DNA of 5,888 nt from assembly GCA_018457305.1 (NCBI GenBank), contig JAGYHM010000073.1:1-5888 (forward strand), given 5' to 3'. This document shows positions 1-5,495 of this stretch, one piece after another. The notes under the pieces were generated by a model. It saw nothing but the letters and a program-made list of their open reading frames with translations. It was not told the DNA's origin and did not search any database. The first letter of the stretch is position 1. Every line of letters begins with the position of its first letter. Origin of the DNA: Fusobacterium sp. GTDB taxonomy: Bacteria; Fusobacteriota; Fusobacteriia; Fusobacteriales; Fusobacteriaceae. The position numbers and the translations under genes were made by a program.

Positions 1-12
1 TAAAATTTTTTT

Positions 13-32
13 AATTACCATAGAAGGTAATT
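13..32. repeat. Short inverted repeat near the left edge
   Basis: AATTACC at 13-19 is mirrored by GGTAATT at 26-32 around a 6-base loop, giving a 7-bp stem. It lies just past the stop of the short membrane ORF. Neither strand has a T-tract directly after the stem, so it is not a convincing intrinsic terminator. Its role is unknown. In sequence this AT-rich such a stem can arise by chance. Confidence 0.3.
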
Positions 33-53
33 TACAGAAAAAATTTCACACAC

Positions 54-266
54 TCAATTATAAAATCCATATGTAATTAAAGATATATAAATTATAATTA
101 CTATCCAAAGTCTTAATAGTTCTTTTTTAAAGAATAATTTTAAAGCTCTTTTAAAACTTTCAAATACTGAATTTTTTTTCAATGCCCAAAAAAGAAAAAT
201 AACAGTCCATATCAATGAAGCCCATTCTCTTGTTGATAAAATTTCAAATATATTTTTTAGTTCTAT
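54..266 (-). pseudogene. Short membrane-protein ORF lacking a standard start codon; probable decayed or truncated gene
   Basis: Directly downstream of the GIY-YIG gene the minus strand is open for about 70 codons, ending in TGA at 54-56. The translation looks like real protein. A short amphipathic stretch contains LSTREWASLIW and runs into a hydrophobic segment. A Lys/Phe-rich linker follows (SFKRALKLFFKKELL), then a second hydrophobic segment (LWIVIIIYISLITYGFY). This suggests two membrane helices. GGAGG at 274-278, inside the end of the upstream gene, sits 7 bases before an ATA codon at 264-266, exactly where an ATG would be expected. No ATG or GTG occurs in this frame before the conserved-looking region, and the frame is closed by TAG just upstream. 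An ATG-to-ATA loss and an early stop would both fit gene decay. Use of ATA as a rare start is the alternative. I recall similar N-termini in longer uncharacterised membrane proteins but cannot name the family. Confidence 0.5.
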
Positions 267-268
267 TT

Positions 269-1183
269 TTATTCCTCCATCTCTCTACCTTCCAATTCCT
301 TCAAAGTAATTCCCTTTTCATTTTTCCAATCAGTTCTTCCGTTAGTATTCATTCCTAAAATAAATGCTGAAGCATAAGATGGACTATTAAAAAGTTGATT
401 TTCCATTAAAACTCCATCTTTTATTATATTTTTTTCTATTAATTCTGCTCTTAACTCCTCTATTGTTTTTGGAATAGCTTTAGAATTTATAAGCTCTATC
501 ATACTTCCTTTTAGAACAACAAAACCTTCATCTGTTCTTTTACATTGAGCCTTTATATGTTTATTACTTTTTTTACTTCTTCTTTCTAAAAATAAATTCA
601 AATCATTATCTAAATTTTCTTTTTCTCCTTGTTCTTCTTTTGTTCTTAAAATAGGAATAAACATTCTATGTCCTAAAGTTCCTATTATCATTTTTGTATT
701 TTCAATAATTTCATCAAGTTCTGATTGTTTTTCTTCTGTTACATTTCCAACATTTGGTTCATTTCCATTTCTAACAATATATCTATTTGCTTCTTTTGCT
801 AAATTTGTAAATTTATTTTCTAAATAAGAAATTTCAGTTGCACCAAATAAATTATTTTGAGTAGATAAAATAATAACTTCATTAAAATAATCACTGTGAT
901 TATCTCTTGTATGTTCTAAAATTCTAAGAAGAAGTCCCTCTCCATTTTTTCTAGTTCCAGCCTGACCAATGTATACTAAATCTTTCCCAGTTTCTTCATC
1001 TTTCCCAAGTAAAAAATAAATTCCACTTTGTTTTAATTCTTCTCTATTTTTTACTAATTCACTTGTAAGTTTTGTTCTAGGGATTTTATAAATAACTCCT
1101 ACCCAATTTGATAAAGTACATTTTATTGTTCCTGTTACTTCTCCATCTATTAAAAACATATTTATATTTTTACTTTTACCCAA
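269..1183 (-). CDS. GIY-YIG nuclease family protein with C-terminal DUF4357 domain
   Basis: This is a predicted 304-residue cytoplasmic protein. Its GIY-YIG core spans roughly residues 50-145. It shows GIY at 54-56, YIG at 71-73 in VYIGQAG, the conserved Arg at about 87 in LLLRILEH, and a likely metal-binding Glu at about 122 in YLENKF. The catalytic set therefore looks intact. A charged linker (about 180-215) leads to a DUF4357-type region at about 217-300, recognisable from GFVVLKGS, FNSPSYASAFILG and NGRTDWKNEKGITLKEL. Proteins of this architecture are common in bacterial accessory DNA, and their substrate is generally undefined, so I infer only DNA or nucleic-acid cleavage. The TTG start is chosen because GAGGTGA at 1189-1195 lies 5 bases before it. 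A GTG at 1190-1192 would extend the protein by three residues but falls inside that ribosome binding site. The gene is divergent from the small membrane protein and its stop region carries the GGAGG of the next ORF. Confidence 0.85.
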   Translation of the reverse strand: MGKSKNINMFLIDGEVTGTIKCTLSNWVGVIYKIPRTKLTSELVKNREELKQSGIYFLLGKDEETGKDLVYIGQAGTRKNGEGLLLRILEHTRDNHSDYFNEVIILSTQNNLFGATEISYLENKFTNLAKEANRYIVRNGNEPNVGNVTEEKQSELDEIIENTKMIIGTLGHRMFIPILRTKEEQGEKENLDNDLNLFLERRSKKSNKHIKAQCKRTDEGFVVLKGSMIELINSKAIPKTIEELRAELIEKNIIKDGVLMENQLFNSPSYASAFILGMNTNGRTDWKNEKGITLKELEGREMEE

Positions 1184-1188
1184 AATAC

Positions 1189-1195
1189 TCACCTC
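1189..1195 (-). promoter_or_regulatory. Ribosome binding site that fixes a TTG start for the GIY-YIG gene
   Basis: On the minus strand GAGGTGA matches the extended anti-Shine-Dalgarno sequence and ends 5 bases before TTG at 1181-1183. The GTG formally available as a start (1190-1192) is part of this site and so is unlikely to be the initiator. Confidence 0.65.
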
Positions 1196-1221
1196 TTATT
1201 TTAAAATATTTTTCTATCACT

Positions 1222-1230
1222 ATTCTATCA
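1222..1230 (-). promoter_or_regulatory. Possible extended -10 promoter for the GIY-YIG gene
   Basis: The minus strand reads TGATAGAAT, a TGn extension followed by the -10-like hexamer TAGAAT, about 39 bases upstream of the TTG start. No good -35 hexamer is found at the usual spacing. This is a tentative call that rests on the extended -10 alone. Confidence 0.3.
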
Positions 1231-1262
1231 TAAAAATACTTTTATTTCCTTTTGATTTTTAT

Positions 1263-1290
1263 TTGACAATATATTTTTTAGTTATATAAT
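1263..1290 (+). promoter_or_regulatory. Near-consensus sigma-70 type promoter for the small membrane protein
   Basis: TTGACA at 1263-1268 and TATAAT at 1285-1290 are perfect consensus hexamers separated by 16 bases. Transcription should begin near 1297, which is where the Shine-Dalgarno sequence AAGGAGTGA (1297-1305) begins. The predicted leader before the TTG start at 1311 is therefore only about 14 bases. Confidence 0.7.
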
Positions 1291-1296
1291 TAAAAA

Positions 1297-1305
1297 AAGG
1301 AGTGA
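1297..1305 (+). promoter_or_regulatory. Ribosome binding site that fixes a TTG start for the small membrane protein
   Basis: AAGGAGTGA ends 5 bases before TTG at 1311. A GTG at 1302-1304 is in the same frame but is part of this site, so the TTG is preferred as the initiator. The arrangement mirrors that of the divergent GIY-YIG gene. Confidence 0.65.
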
Positions 1306-1310
1306 TAATT

Positions 1311-1556
1311 TTGAAAAATAAGTATCATAAATTACTAGATGATTTTACAACTTTTATAATATTATCTATTGGTCTTCCTATAACTTTATGTTTTAGTTTT
1401 ATTGGAATACTTATAGTTGTCCCAGCATACTATTATCTAGCAGGTTTATATGAAACTTCTATTTTAAAATTTATATTAATTGTTTTTCTTTATTTTTTTA
1501 TTTGTTATTTAATAGCATTACATATAAATAAAGGAACTTACAAAGAATTTGATTAA
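1311..1556 (+). CDS. Small two-helix membrane protein, hypothetical
   Basis: This is an 81-residue protein of unrecognised family. A short charged N-terminus (MKNKYHKLLDD) is followed by a long hydrophobic stretch at about residues 15-45 (core FIILSIGLPITLCFSFIGIL) containing one Pro in each half. A brief polar turn (YETS) follows, then a second helix at about 51-70 (ILKFILIVFLYFFICYLIAL) and a short polar tail with HINKGTYKEF. There is no cleavable signal peptide; it should sit in the cytoplasmic membrane as a hairpin. Reality of the gene is supported by a consensus promoter, an ideally spaced ribosome binding site and a terminator downstream. The composition resembles small membrane proteins that accompany sugar-transferase or phage-like genes, but there is no motif to assign a role. 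It is expressed alone, convergent with fumC and divergent from the GIY-YIG gene. Confidence 0.75.
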   Translation: MKNKYHKLLDDFTTFIILSIGLPITLCFSFIGILIVVPAYYYLAGLYETSILKFILIVFLYFFICYLIALHINKGTYKEFD

Positions 1557-1617
1557 ATTTTTTATCACCCTCTCATAATTAACTTATTAATCATAGATTA
1601 TAAAGTTATATTTTAAT

Positions 1618-1649
1618 AAAAAAGAACAGATATTTTTCTGTTCCTTTTT
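1618..1649. terminator. Bidirectional intrinsic terminator between the small membrane protein and fumC
   Basis: GAACAGA at 1624-1630 pairs with TCTGTTC at 1637-1643 around a 6-base loop. On the plus strand the stem is followed, after one C, by TTTTT at 1645-1649. On the minus strand the six A at 1618-1623 give a T6 tract. The hairpin can therefore end the membrane-protein transcript from one side and the fumC operon from the other. The fumC stop codon lies only 9 bases away. Confidence 0.85.
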
Positions 1650-1657
1650 AATTATTT

Positions 1658-3112
1658 TTAAATCATATTTTTAGCATCAACTATCTTTTCAAATTCTTCT
1701 TCTGTTAAAAGATTTAATTTTACTGCTGCTTCTTTTAAACTTATTCCATCAGTAAATGCTTTCTTTGCAATTTTTGCAGAATTTTCATAACCTATATGTG
1801 GATTTAAAGCCGTAACTAACATTAAAGATTTTTCAATATTTTCATTTATTTTTTGATAATTTGGTTTTATTCCCACCACACAATTTTTTCTAAATGAATC
1901 ACAAGCATCAGTTAAAAGTCTTGCTGACTCTAAAAAATTATTTATAATCACTGGCATAAACACATTAAGTTGAAAATTTCCTTGTGATGCAGCAACAGAA
2001 ATTGTTGTATCATTACCCATAACTTGAACACAAACCATAGTTAAGGCTTCACATTGAGTTGGATTTACTTTCCCTGGCATAATTGAACTTCCCGGCTCAT
2101 TTTCTGGAATAAAAATTTCTCCTATCCCACATCTTGGACCAGAAGCAAGCCAACGAATATCATTTGCAATTTTCATTAAATCTGTAGCCAATGCTTTCAT
2201 TGCACCGTGTACATAAACTATTGCACTTTTAGAAGTTAAACTTTGAAATTTATTTTCAGCGGTTACAAAATTATAATTTTTTTTAGGGGGATTGGGGGCA
2301 ACGCCCCCATAAGAATCGGAAATAGTCCCTAAGGACACATTTTCCGCAAGATTATTTAAAATTTTACTTATTTCTTCTGCAGAAATTTTTCCAAAATCTT
2401 TAGGAGCATTTAGTCCTGTTCCAACTGCTGTACCACCAAGAGCCAATTCTCTTAAACTATTTAAAGCTTCTTTTAAAAATTTAATATCATCATCAAGCAT
2501 AGCTCTCCAAGCAGAAATTTCTTGTCCTAAAGTTAAAGGTGTTGCATCTTGTAAGTGAGTACGCCCAACTTTTATTATATCCATATAATTTTCTTCTAAT
2601 TTTTTAAATTCATCTCTTAATTTACAAGCTGCTGGAACTAATTTATCTTCAAGAGCACATAAGGCTGCTATATGAATTGCAGTTGGAAAAGTATCATTAC
2701 TACTTTGAGATTTATTAACATCATCATTAGGATGCAAAATTTTTTCTCCTAAAATATCATTCCCTCTATTCGCAATAACCTCATTTAAGTTCATATTAGT
2801 TTGAGTTCCACTTCCAGTTTGATAAACAGATAAAGGAAAATTATCATTTAATTTTTCATCTAAAATTTCATCACAAACTTTTCCTATTAAATCAGATTTT
2901 TTTTCATCAAGCACTCCCAATAAAAAATTTGTTTTTGCTGCTGCTTTTTTTAAAACTGCAAAAGCATAAATAATTTCCTTTGGAATTTTGCTTTCACCTA
3001 TTTTAAAATTTTGAAAACTTCTCTCTGTTTGTGCTCCCCAATATTTATCTACTGGAACTTTAACTTCTCCCATAGTATCGTGCTCTATTCTAAATTTTTC
3101 TTTATTTTCCAT
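1658..3112 (-). CDS. fumC: Class II fumarate hydratase (fumarase C) with an in-frame palindromic-element insertion
   Basis: This enzyme interconverts fumarate and L-malate in the cytoplasm, normally as a homotetramer with no iron-sulfur cluster. Family landmarks are in order: [14 protein letters not shown] at about 99-112, [14 protein letters not shown] at about 127-140, [16 protein letters not shown] with the catalytic-base His at about 186, and the mobile active-site loop [11 protein letters not shown] at 341-351 with its catalytic Ser, Lys348 and Asn350. The C-terminus ([22 protein letters not shown]) is complete. At 484 residues it is about 20-26 longer than typical bacterial FumC. The excess lies at about 255-281 ([17 protein letters not shown] region), between [15 protein letters not shown] and FVTAENKF, which are nearly adjacent in other fumarases. 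That segment is a GC-rich repeat (see 2270-2350) using codons such as GGG, GGC, GCC and CCC that are otherwise rare here. The site appears to be a surface loop outside the active-site motifs, so activity is probably kept (inference). ATG is preceded by AGGAG at 3118-3122. It follows the malic enzyme gene after 85 bases. Confidence 0.95.
   Translation of the reverse strand: MENKEKFRIEHDTMGEVKVPVDKYWGAQTERSFQNFKIGESKIPKEIIYAFAVLKKAAAKTNFLLGVLDEKKSDLIGKVCDEILDEKLNDNFPLSVYQTGSGTQTNMNLNEVIANRGNDILGEKILHPNDDVNKSQSSNDTFPTAIHIAALCALEDKLVPAACKLRDEFKKLEENYMDIIKVGRTHLQDATPLTLGQEISAWRAMLDDDIKFLKEALNSLRELALGGTAVGTGLNAPKDFGKISAEEISKILNNLAENVSLGTISDSYGGVAPNPPKKNYNFVTAENKFQSLTSKSAIVYVHGAMKALATDLMKIANDIRWLASGPRCGIGEIFIPENEPGSSIMPGKVNPTQCEALTMVCVQVMGNDTTISVAASQGNFQLNVFMPVIINNFLESARLLTDACDSFRKNCVVGIKPNYQKINENIEKSLMLVTALNPHIGYENSAKIAKKAFTDGISLKEAAVKLNLLTEEEFEKIVDAKNMI
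2270..2350 (+). repeat. GC-rich palindromic element inserted in frame inside fumC (copy 1)
   Basis: In element orientation (plus strand, antisense to fumC) it opens with TTTTTAGGG at 2280-2288. Hairpin 1 follows: TGGGGGC 2293-2299, loop AAC, GCCCCCA 2303-2309. The block ATAAGA (2309-2314) leads to compound hairpin 2. Its outer arms are CGGAAA 2317-2322 and TTTCCG 2341-2346, and its inner arms are GTCC 2325-2328 and GGAC 2333-2336. A 5-bp direct repeat ATTAT lies at 2270-2274 and 2351-2355. Removing 2270-2350 (81 bp, 27 codons) restores an uninterrupted fumarase reading [12 protein letters not shown]. Alignment to familiar FumC sequences would equally allow 78 bp, so the exact edge is uncertain by one codon. 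It is much more GC-rich than its surroundings. The strand read as fumC mRNA is stop-free in the gene's frame. Confidence 0.8.
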
Positions 3113-3122
3113 TTTTTCTCCT

Positions 3123-3203
3123 ATTATTTGGGCGACTGCGGAGATAAATCTCCTGTCGCCCTCTTATGTAGGGGCTTCGCCCCTACAACCCTAAAAATTA
3201 TTT
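3123..3203 (-). repeat. GC-rich palindromic element between malic enzyme and fumC, with flanking 7-bp direct repeats (copy 2)
   Basis: The element core at 3130-3196 is bracketed by perfect direct repeats ATTATTT at 3123-3129 and 3197-3203. The latter contains the malic enzyme stop codon. Read on the minus strand it has the same order of parts as the copy in fumC. TTTTTAGGG (3189-3197) comes first, then hairpin 1 (GTAGGGGC, loop GAA, GCCCCTAC; 3168-3186), then ATAAGA (3162-3167). Compound hairpin 2 follows, with outer arms GGGCGAC and GTCGCCC at 3130-3136 and 3155-3161, and inner arms GGAGAT and ATCTCC at 3140-3145 and 3148-3153. It ends 7 bases before the fumC ribosome binding site. No T-tract follows either hairpin on the minus strand. 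It may therefore affect mRNA stability or relative expression of the two genes rather than terminate transcription (inference). Confidence 0.8.
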
Positions 3204-4364
3204 TTTATTTTGTTTTGCCCAAGCATCTTTAACTGCAGCTGCAACTTTTTCTACAACTAAAGGATTGAATCCATCTGGTAAAATATATTCAGCTGATAAT
3301 TCTTCATCACTAATTATGCTAGCTAAACCTATAGCTGCAGCATCTTTCATTTCCTCCGTTATTTTTGTTGCTCTACAATCTAATGCTCCTCTAAAAATTC
3401 CAGGAAAAGCTAAAACATTATTTACTTGATTAGGAAAATCTGATCTTCCTGTTCCAACCACTGCTGCTCCTGCTTCCTTAGCTAAGTCTGGCATAATTTC
3501 TGGAACTGGATTTGCCATTGCAAAAACTATAGGGTTTTTTGCCATAGACTTTATCATTTCTTTTGTAACTATTCCACCTTTTGATACACCAACAAGTATA
3601 TCTGCACCCTTAATTACATCTTCAAGTTTTCCTTTTAATTTATTTTTATTTGTAATTTTTGCCATTTTTTCTTGAGCTTCATTATTAAATTCTGCTCCTT
3701 CATAGATTGCTCCATTTTTATCACATAGAATAATATCTCCAAAACCAAATCTAATAAACATTTTTGCTATAGAAATTCCTGCTGCTCCTGCTCCACTGAA
3801 AACTATTTTTAAGTCTCCCGCTTTTCTTCCAGTAACTTTTAAAGCATTTATTATTCCAGCAGTTGTAATTATTGCAGTACCATGTTGGTCATCATGAAAA
3901 ACTGGAATATCACACATTTCTATCAATCTTTTTTCTATCTCAAAACATCTTGGAGCACTAATATCTTCTAAATTTATTCCTCCAAAACTTTTATGAATAT
4001 TATAAACAATTTTTATTATTTCCTCTGTGTCTTTTGTATCTATACAAATAGGAACTGCATCTATATTTGCAAATGCTTTAAACAATGCACATTTCCCTTC
4101 CATAACTGGCATTCCTGCAACTGGTCCTATATCTCCCAAACCAAGTACAGCAGTTCCATCTGTTATAACGGCAACAGTATTTCCCTTACCAGTATATTTA
4201 TATGCTAACTCTTCATCTTTTTCTATCTCTAAACACGGAGCTGCTACTCCAGGTGTATATGCAATAGAAAGTTCTTCTTTGTTTGTTATTTTTGCTTTAG
4301 TTTCTACAGAAAGTTTTCCTTTCCATTCAGCATGCTTCTCAAGTGCAATTTTTTTGTAATCCAC
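3198..4364 (-). CDS. Malic enzyme (malate dehydrogenase, oxaloacetate-decarboxylating), short bacterial form
   Basis: This enzyme oxidatively decarboxylates L-malate to pyruvate and CO2 with NAD(P)+ and a divalent metal; in a fermenter it could also run toward malate. At 388 residues it matches the compact bacterial class without the C-terminal phosphotransacetylase-like domain. Motifs in order are: YTPGVAAPC with catalytic Tyr36; GDIGPVAGMPVMEGKCALFK with catalytic Lys91; NLEDISAPRCFEIE with metal-ligand Glu133 and Asp134; FHDDQHGTA with Asp158 and Asp159; the Rossmann loop FSGAGAAGIS (190-198); and a complete C-terminal part with MANPVPEI and GTGRSDFPNQVNNVLAFPGIFRGALD. Asp215 closes the second Rossmann strand (ILCDKNG), which may favour NAD, but I would not fix the cofactor from this. 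It starts with GTG, with AAGGAG at 4373-4378 placed 8 bases upstream. That site overlaps the stop codon of the HIRAN gene, so the two are probably co-translated. fumC follows, separated by the palindromic element. Confidence 0.95.
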   Translation of the reverse strand: MDYKKIALEKHAEWKGKLSVETKAKITNKEELSIAYTPGVAAPCLEIEKDEELAYKYTGKGNTVAVITDGTAVLGLGDIGPVAGMPVMEGKCALFKAFANIDAVPICIDTKDTEEIIKIVYNIHKSFGGINLEDISAPRCFEIEKRLIEMCDIPVFHDDQHGTAIITTAGIINALKVTGRKAGDLKIVFSGAGAAGISIAKMFIRFGFGDIILCDKNGAIYEGAEFNNEAQEKMAKITNKNKLKGKLEDVIKGADILVGVSKGGIVTKEMIKSMAKNPIVFAMANPVPEIMPDLAKEAGAAVVGTGRSDFPNQVNNVLAFPGIFRGALDCRATKITEEMKDAAAIGLASIISDEELSAEYILPDGFNPLVVEKVAAAVKDAWAKQNKK

Positions 4365-4376
4365 TTTTCTCTCTCC

Positions 4377-4724
4377 TTATTTATCTTTTCTATTATCAAC
4401 TAATTTCACAACCACTCTAAATTGTCTTTCTGGATATTCATCTAATTTTTTTACTTGTATTTTTGCTTCAAATATATCTGAATAACCATAATGTAAAAAT
4501 CTAGATAAATTTGTATTATTAGTTGATGGAACATATCCAAGTTTAGTATCTTTATAATATATAGCTACTGCTTTTGCATCATACGGATTATTTTCTTCTT
4601 CAATTAAAATTACTTTTGTTCCAACTTTTAATTCATCTATTACTTCTAATCCTTCATAATATTGAAATCCTGCTATATGAAAACTATCAATATATCTACT
4701 CTTTTCATAAATTTTCTTTTTCAT
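4377..4724 (-). CDS. Small HIRAN-domain protein
   Basis: This 115-residue protein consists almost wholly of one HIRAN domain at about residues 14-110. Diagnostic pieces are FHIAGFQYYEGLEVIDEL near the N-terminus, the central LIEEENNPYDAKAVAIYY, and KLGYVPSTNNTNLSRFL. HIRAN domains occur fused to SNF2-type helicases such as HLTF, where they bind 3' DNA ends, and as free-standing small bacterial proteins near DNA-processing or phage genes. A DNA-binding role is therefore inferred from family knowledge, not demonstrated here. No catalytic domain is present. The ATG is preceded by AGGAG at 4732-4736, 7 bases upstream. The methyltransferase stop lies 27 bases upstream, and the malic enzyme starts 12 bases after this gene's stop. 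It therefore bridges a DNA-modification gene and a metabolic pair. Confidence 0.88.
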   Translation of the reverse strand: MKKKIYEKSRYIDSFHIAGFQYYEGLEVIDELKVGTKVILIEEENNPYDAKAVAIYYKDTKLGYVPSTNNTNLSRFLHYGYSDIFEAKIQVKKLDEYPERQFRVVVKLVDNRKDK

Positions 4725-4751
4725 ATTTTTTCTCCTCTCAAATTTTGAAAA

Positions 4752-5495
4752 TTATTTCTTAAATACAAACAAATATTCATGTGCTAACAATAAAAAATTA
4801 TATTTAACACTATTTGTTTTCCAAAAACCTGTTGCTCTACAATTATGTTGTTCTTTTATTATTATTTCTTTAATTTTAAATCCTTCTGCTTCAAATATTT
4901 TCATAACTTCAAAACTCATAGGAATTACATGCCCTTTTTGTCTTGTATCTCCCATAAGTATTGTACAAAACTTATCTCTTTTTAAAACTCTATAACATTC
5001 TTTTGCAACTTTTTTCATTTCTTCTAAAAAATCATTTACTTTTAAATGAGATAAATCTTCTTTTATATTCTCACTATATTGAATAATATTTGCATAAGGT
5101 GGATGAGTACAAATTAAATCTATTGTTTCATCCTTAATAAACTCTAAATTTCTTGCATCAGCTTTTTTTAATTCAACTTTCCCAGACTTTTCCCATTCAA
5201 AGTCAACTTTTTCTTTACATCTCTTCAATGCAATATCATTTATATCTACGCCAATTATATTTCTATTTAATAACTTAGCCTCTACTAAAGTTGTTCCTCC
5301 GCCAGCAAATTGATCAAGTATCGTATCTCCTTCTTTTGAGTATCTAAGAATTAAATTTCGTGGAATATATGGAGACCAATTTCCTCTCCATTTTGCATCA
5401 TGAGTTGCCCAATATCCTCTTTTAGGAAAAGACCAAACAGTATTCATTTCTAATTCAAAATTTTCTGGTTCCCATTTTTTAATTTTTTTATTCAT
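4752..5495 (-). CDS. DNA amino-methyltransferase (N4-cytosine/N6-adenine type, THPPY motif)
   Basis: This is a predicted S-adenosylmethionine-dependent DNA methyltransferase of 247 residues. Motif X-like sequence (WSPYIPRNLILRY, about 40-52) leads into motif I, ILDQFAGGGTTLVEA (59-73), which binds the methyl donor. VDIN at 83-86 is motif II and ADARNL at 112-117 is motif III. The catalytic motif IV is THPPY (130-134), where D/N/S-PPY is more usual. GDTRQKGHVIPM (182-193) and the C-terminal HEYLFVFKK also recur in this family. The motif order X-I-IV is that of the gamma-type arrangement, but there is no large target-recognition domain. The N-terminal WSFPKRGYWATHDAKWRGNW may contribute to specificity (inference). 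Similar proteins are sometimes labelled TRM11-like, so an RNA substrate is a less likely alternative. The ATG lies within the last codons of the upstream ORF (8-base overlap), with an AGGAAA ribosome site at 5501-5506. Confidence 0.85.
   Translation of the reverse strand: MNKKIKKWEPENFELEMNTVWSFPKRGYWATHDAKWRGNWSPYIPRNLILRYSKEGDTILDQFAGGGTTLVEAKLLNRNIIGVDINDIALKRCKEKVDFEWEKSGKVELKKADARNLEFIKDETIDLICTHPPYANIIQYSENIKEDLSHLKVNDFLEEMKKVAKECYRVLKRDKFCTILMGDTRQKGHVIPMSFEVMKIFEAEGFKIKEIIIKEQHNCRATGFWKTNSVKYNFLLLAHEYLFVFKK

Noticed and set aside
13..32. Rho-independent terminator after the short membrane ORF
   Set aside because: On the minus strand the stem is followed by an A-run rather than T, and on the plus strand by ACAGAAAAAA, so neither direction fits.
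2270..2350. An intein or self-splicing intron in fumC
   Set aside because: The insert is only about 26-27 codons, has no intein splicing motifs and no intron secondary-structure core. It is in frame and its sequence family is also present in an intergenic site.
3130..3186. Intrinsic terminator separating malic enzyme from fumC
   Set aside because: The hairpins are strong, but no T-tract follows them on the minus strand, and the same structure occurs inside the fumC coding region where a terminator would be lethal to expression. A mobile repeat explains it better.
2270..3203. A CRISPR array or other tandem repeat
   Set aside because: There are only two copies, inverted relative to each other and about 800 bases apart with coding sequence between them.
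3011..3232. A 73-codon plus-strand ORF spanning the start of fumC and the intergenic repeat
   Set aside because: It is antisense to fumC and runs through the palindromic element, has no ribosome site and no protein-like domain. Its RGFAPTTLK piece only reflects that the element is stop-free in the same phase as the [10 protein letters not shown] segment in fumC.
4027..4359. A 110-codon plus-strand ORF
   Set aside because: It is the antisense shadow of the malic enzyme, which has all its family motifs. The open frame follows from the low stop frequency opposite that coding strand.
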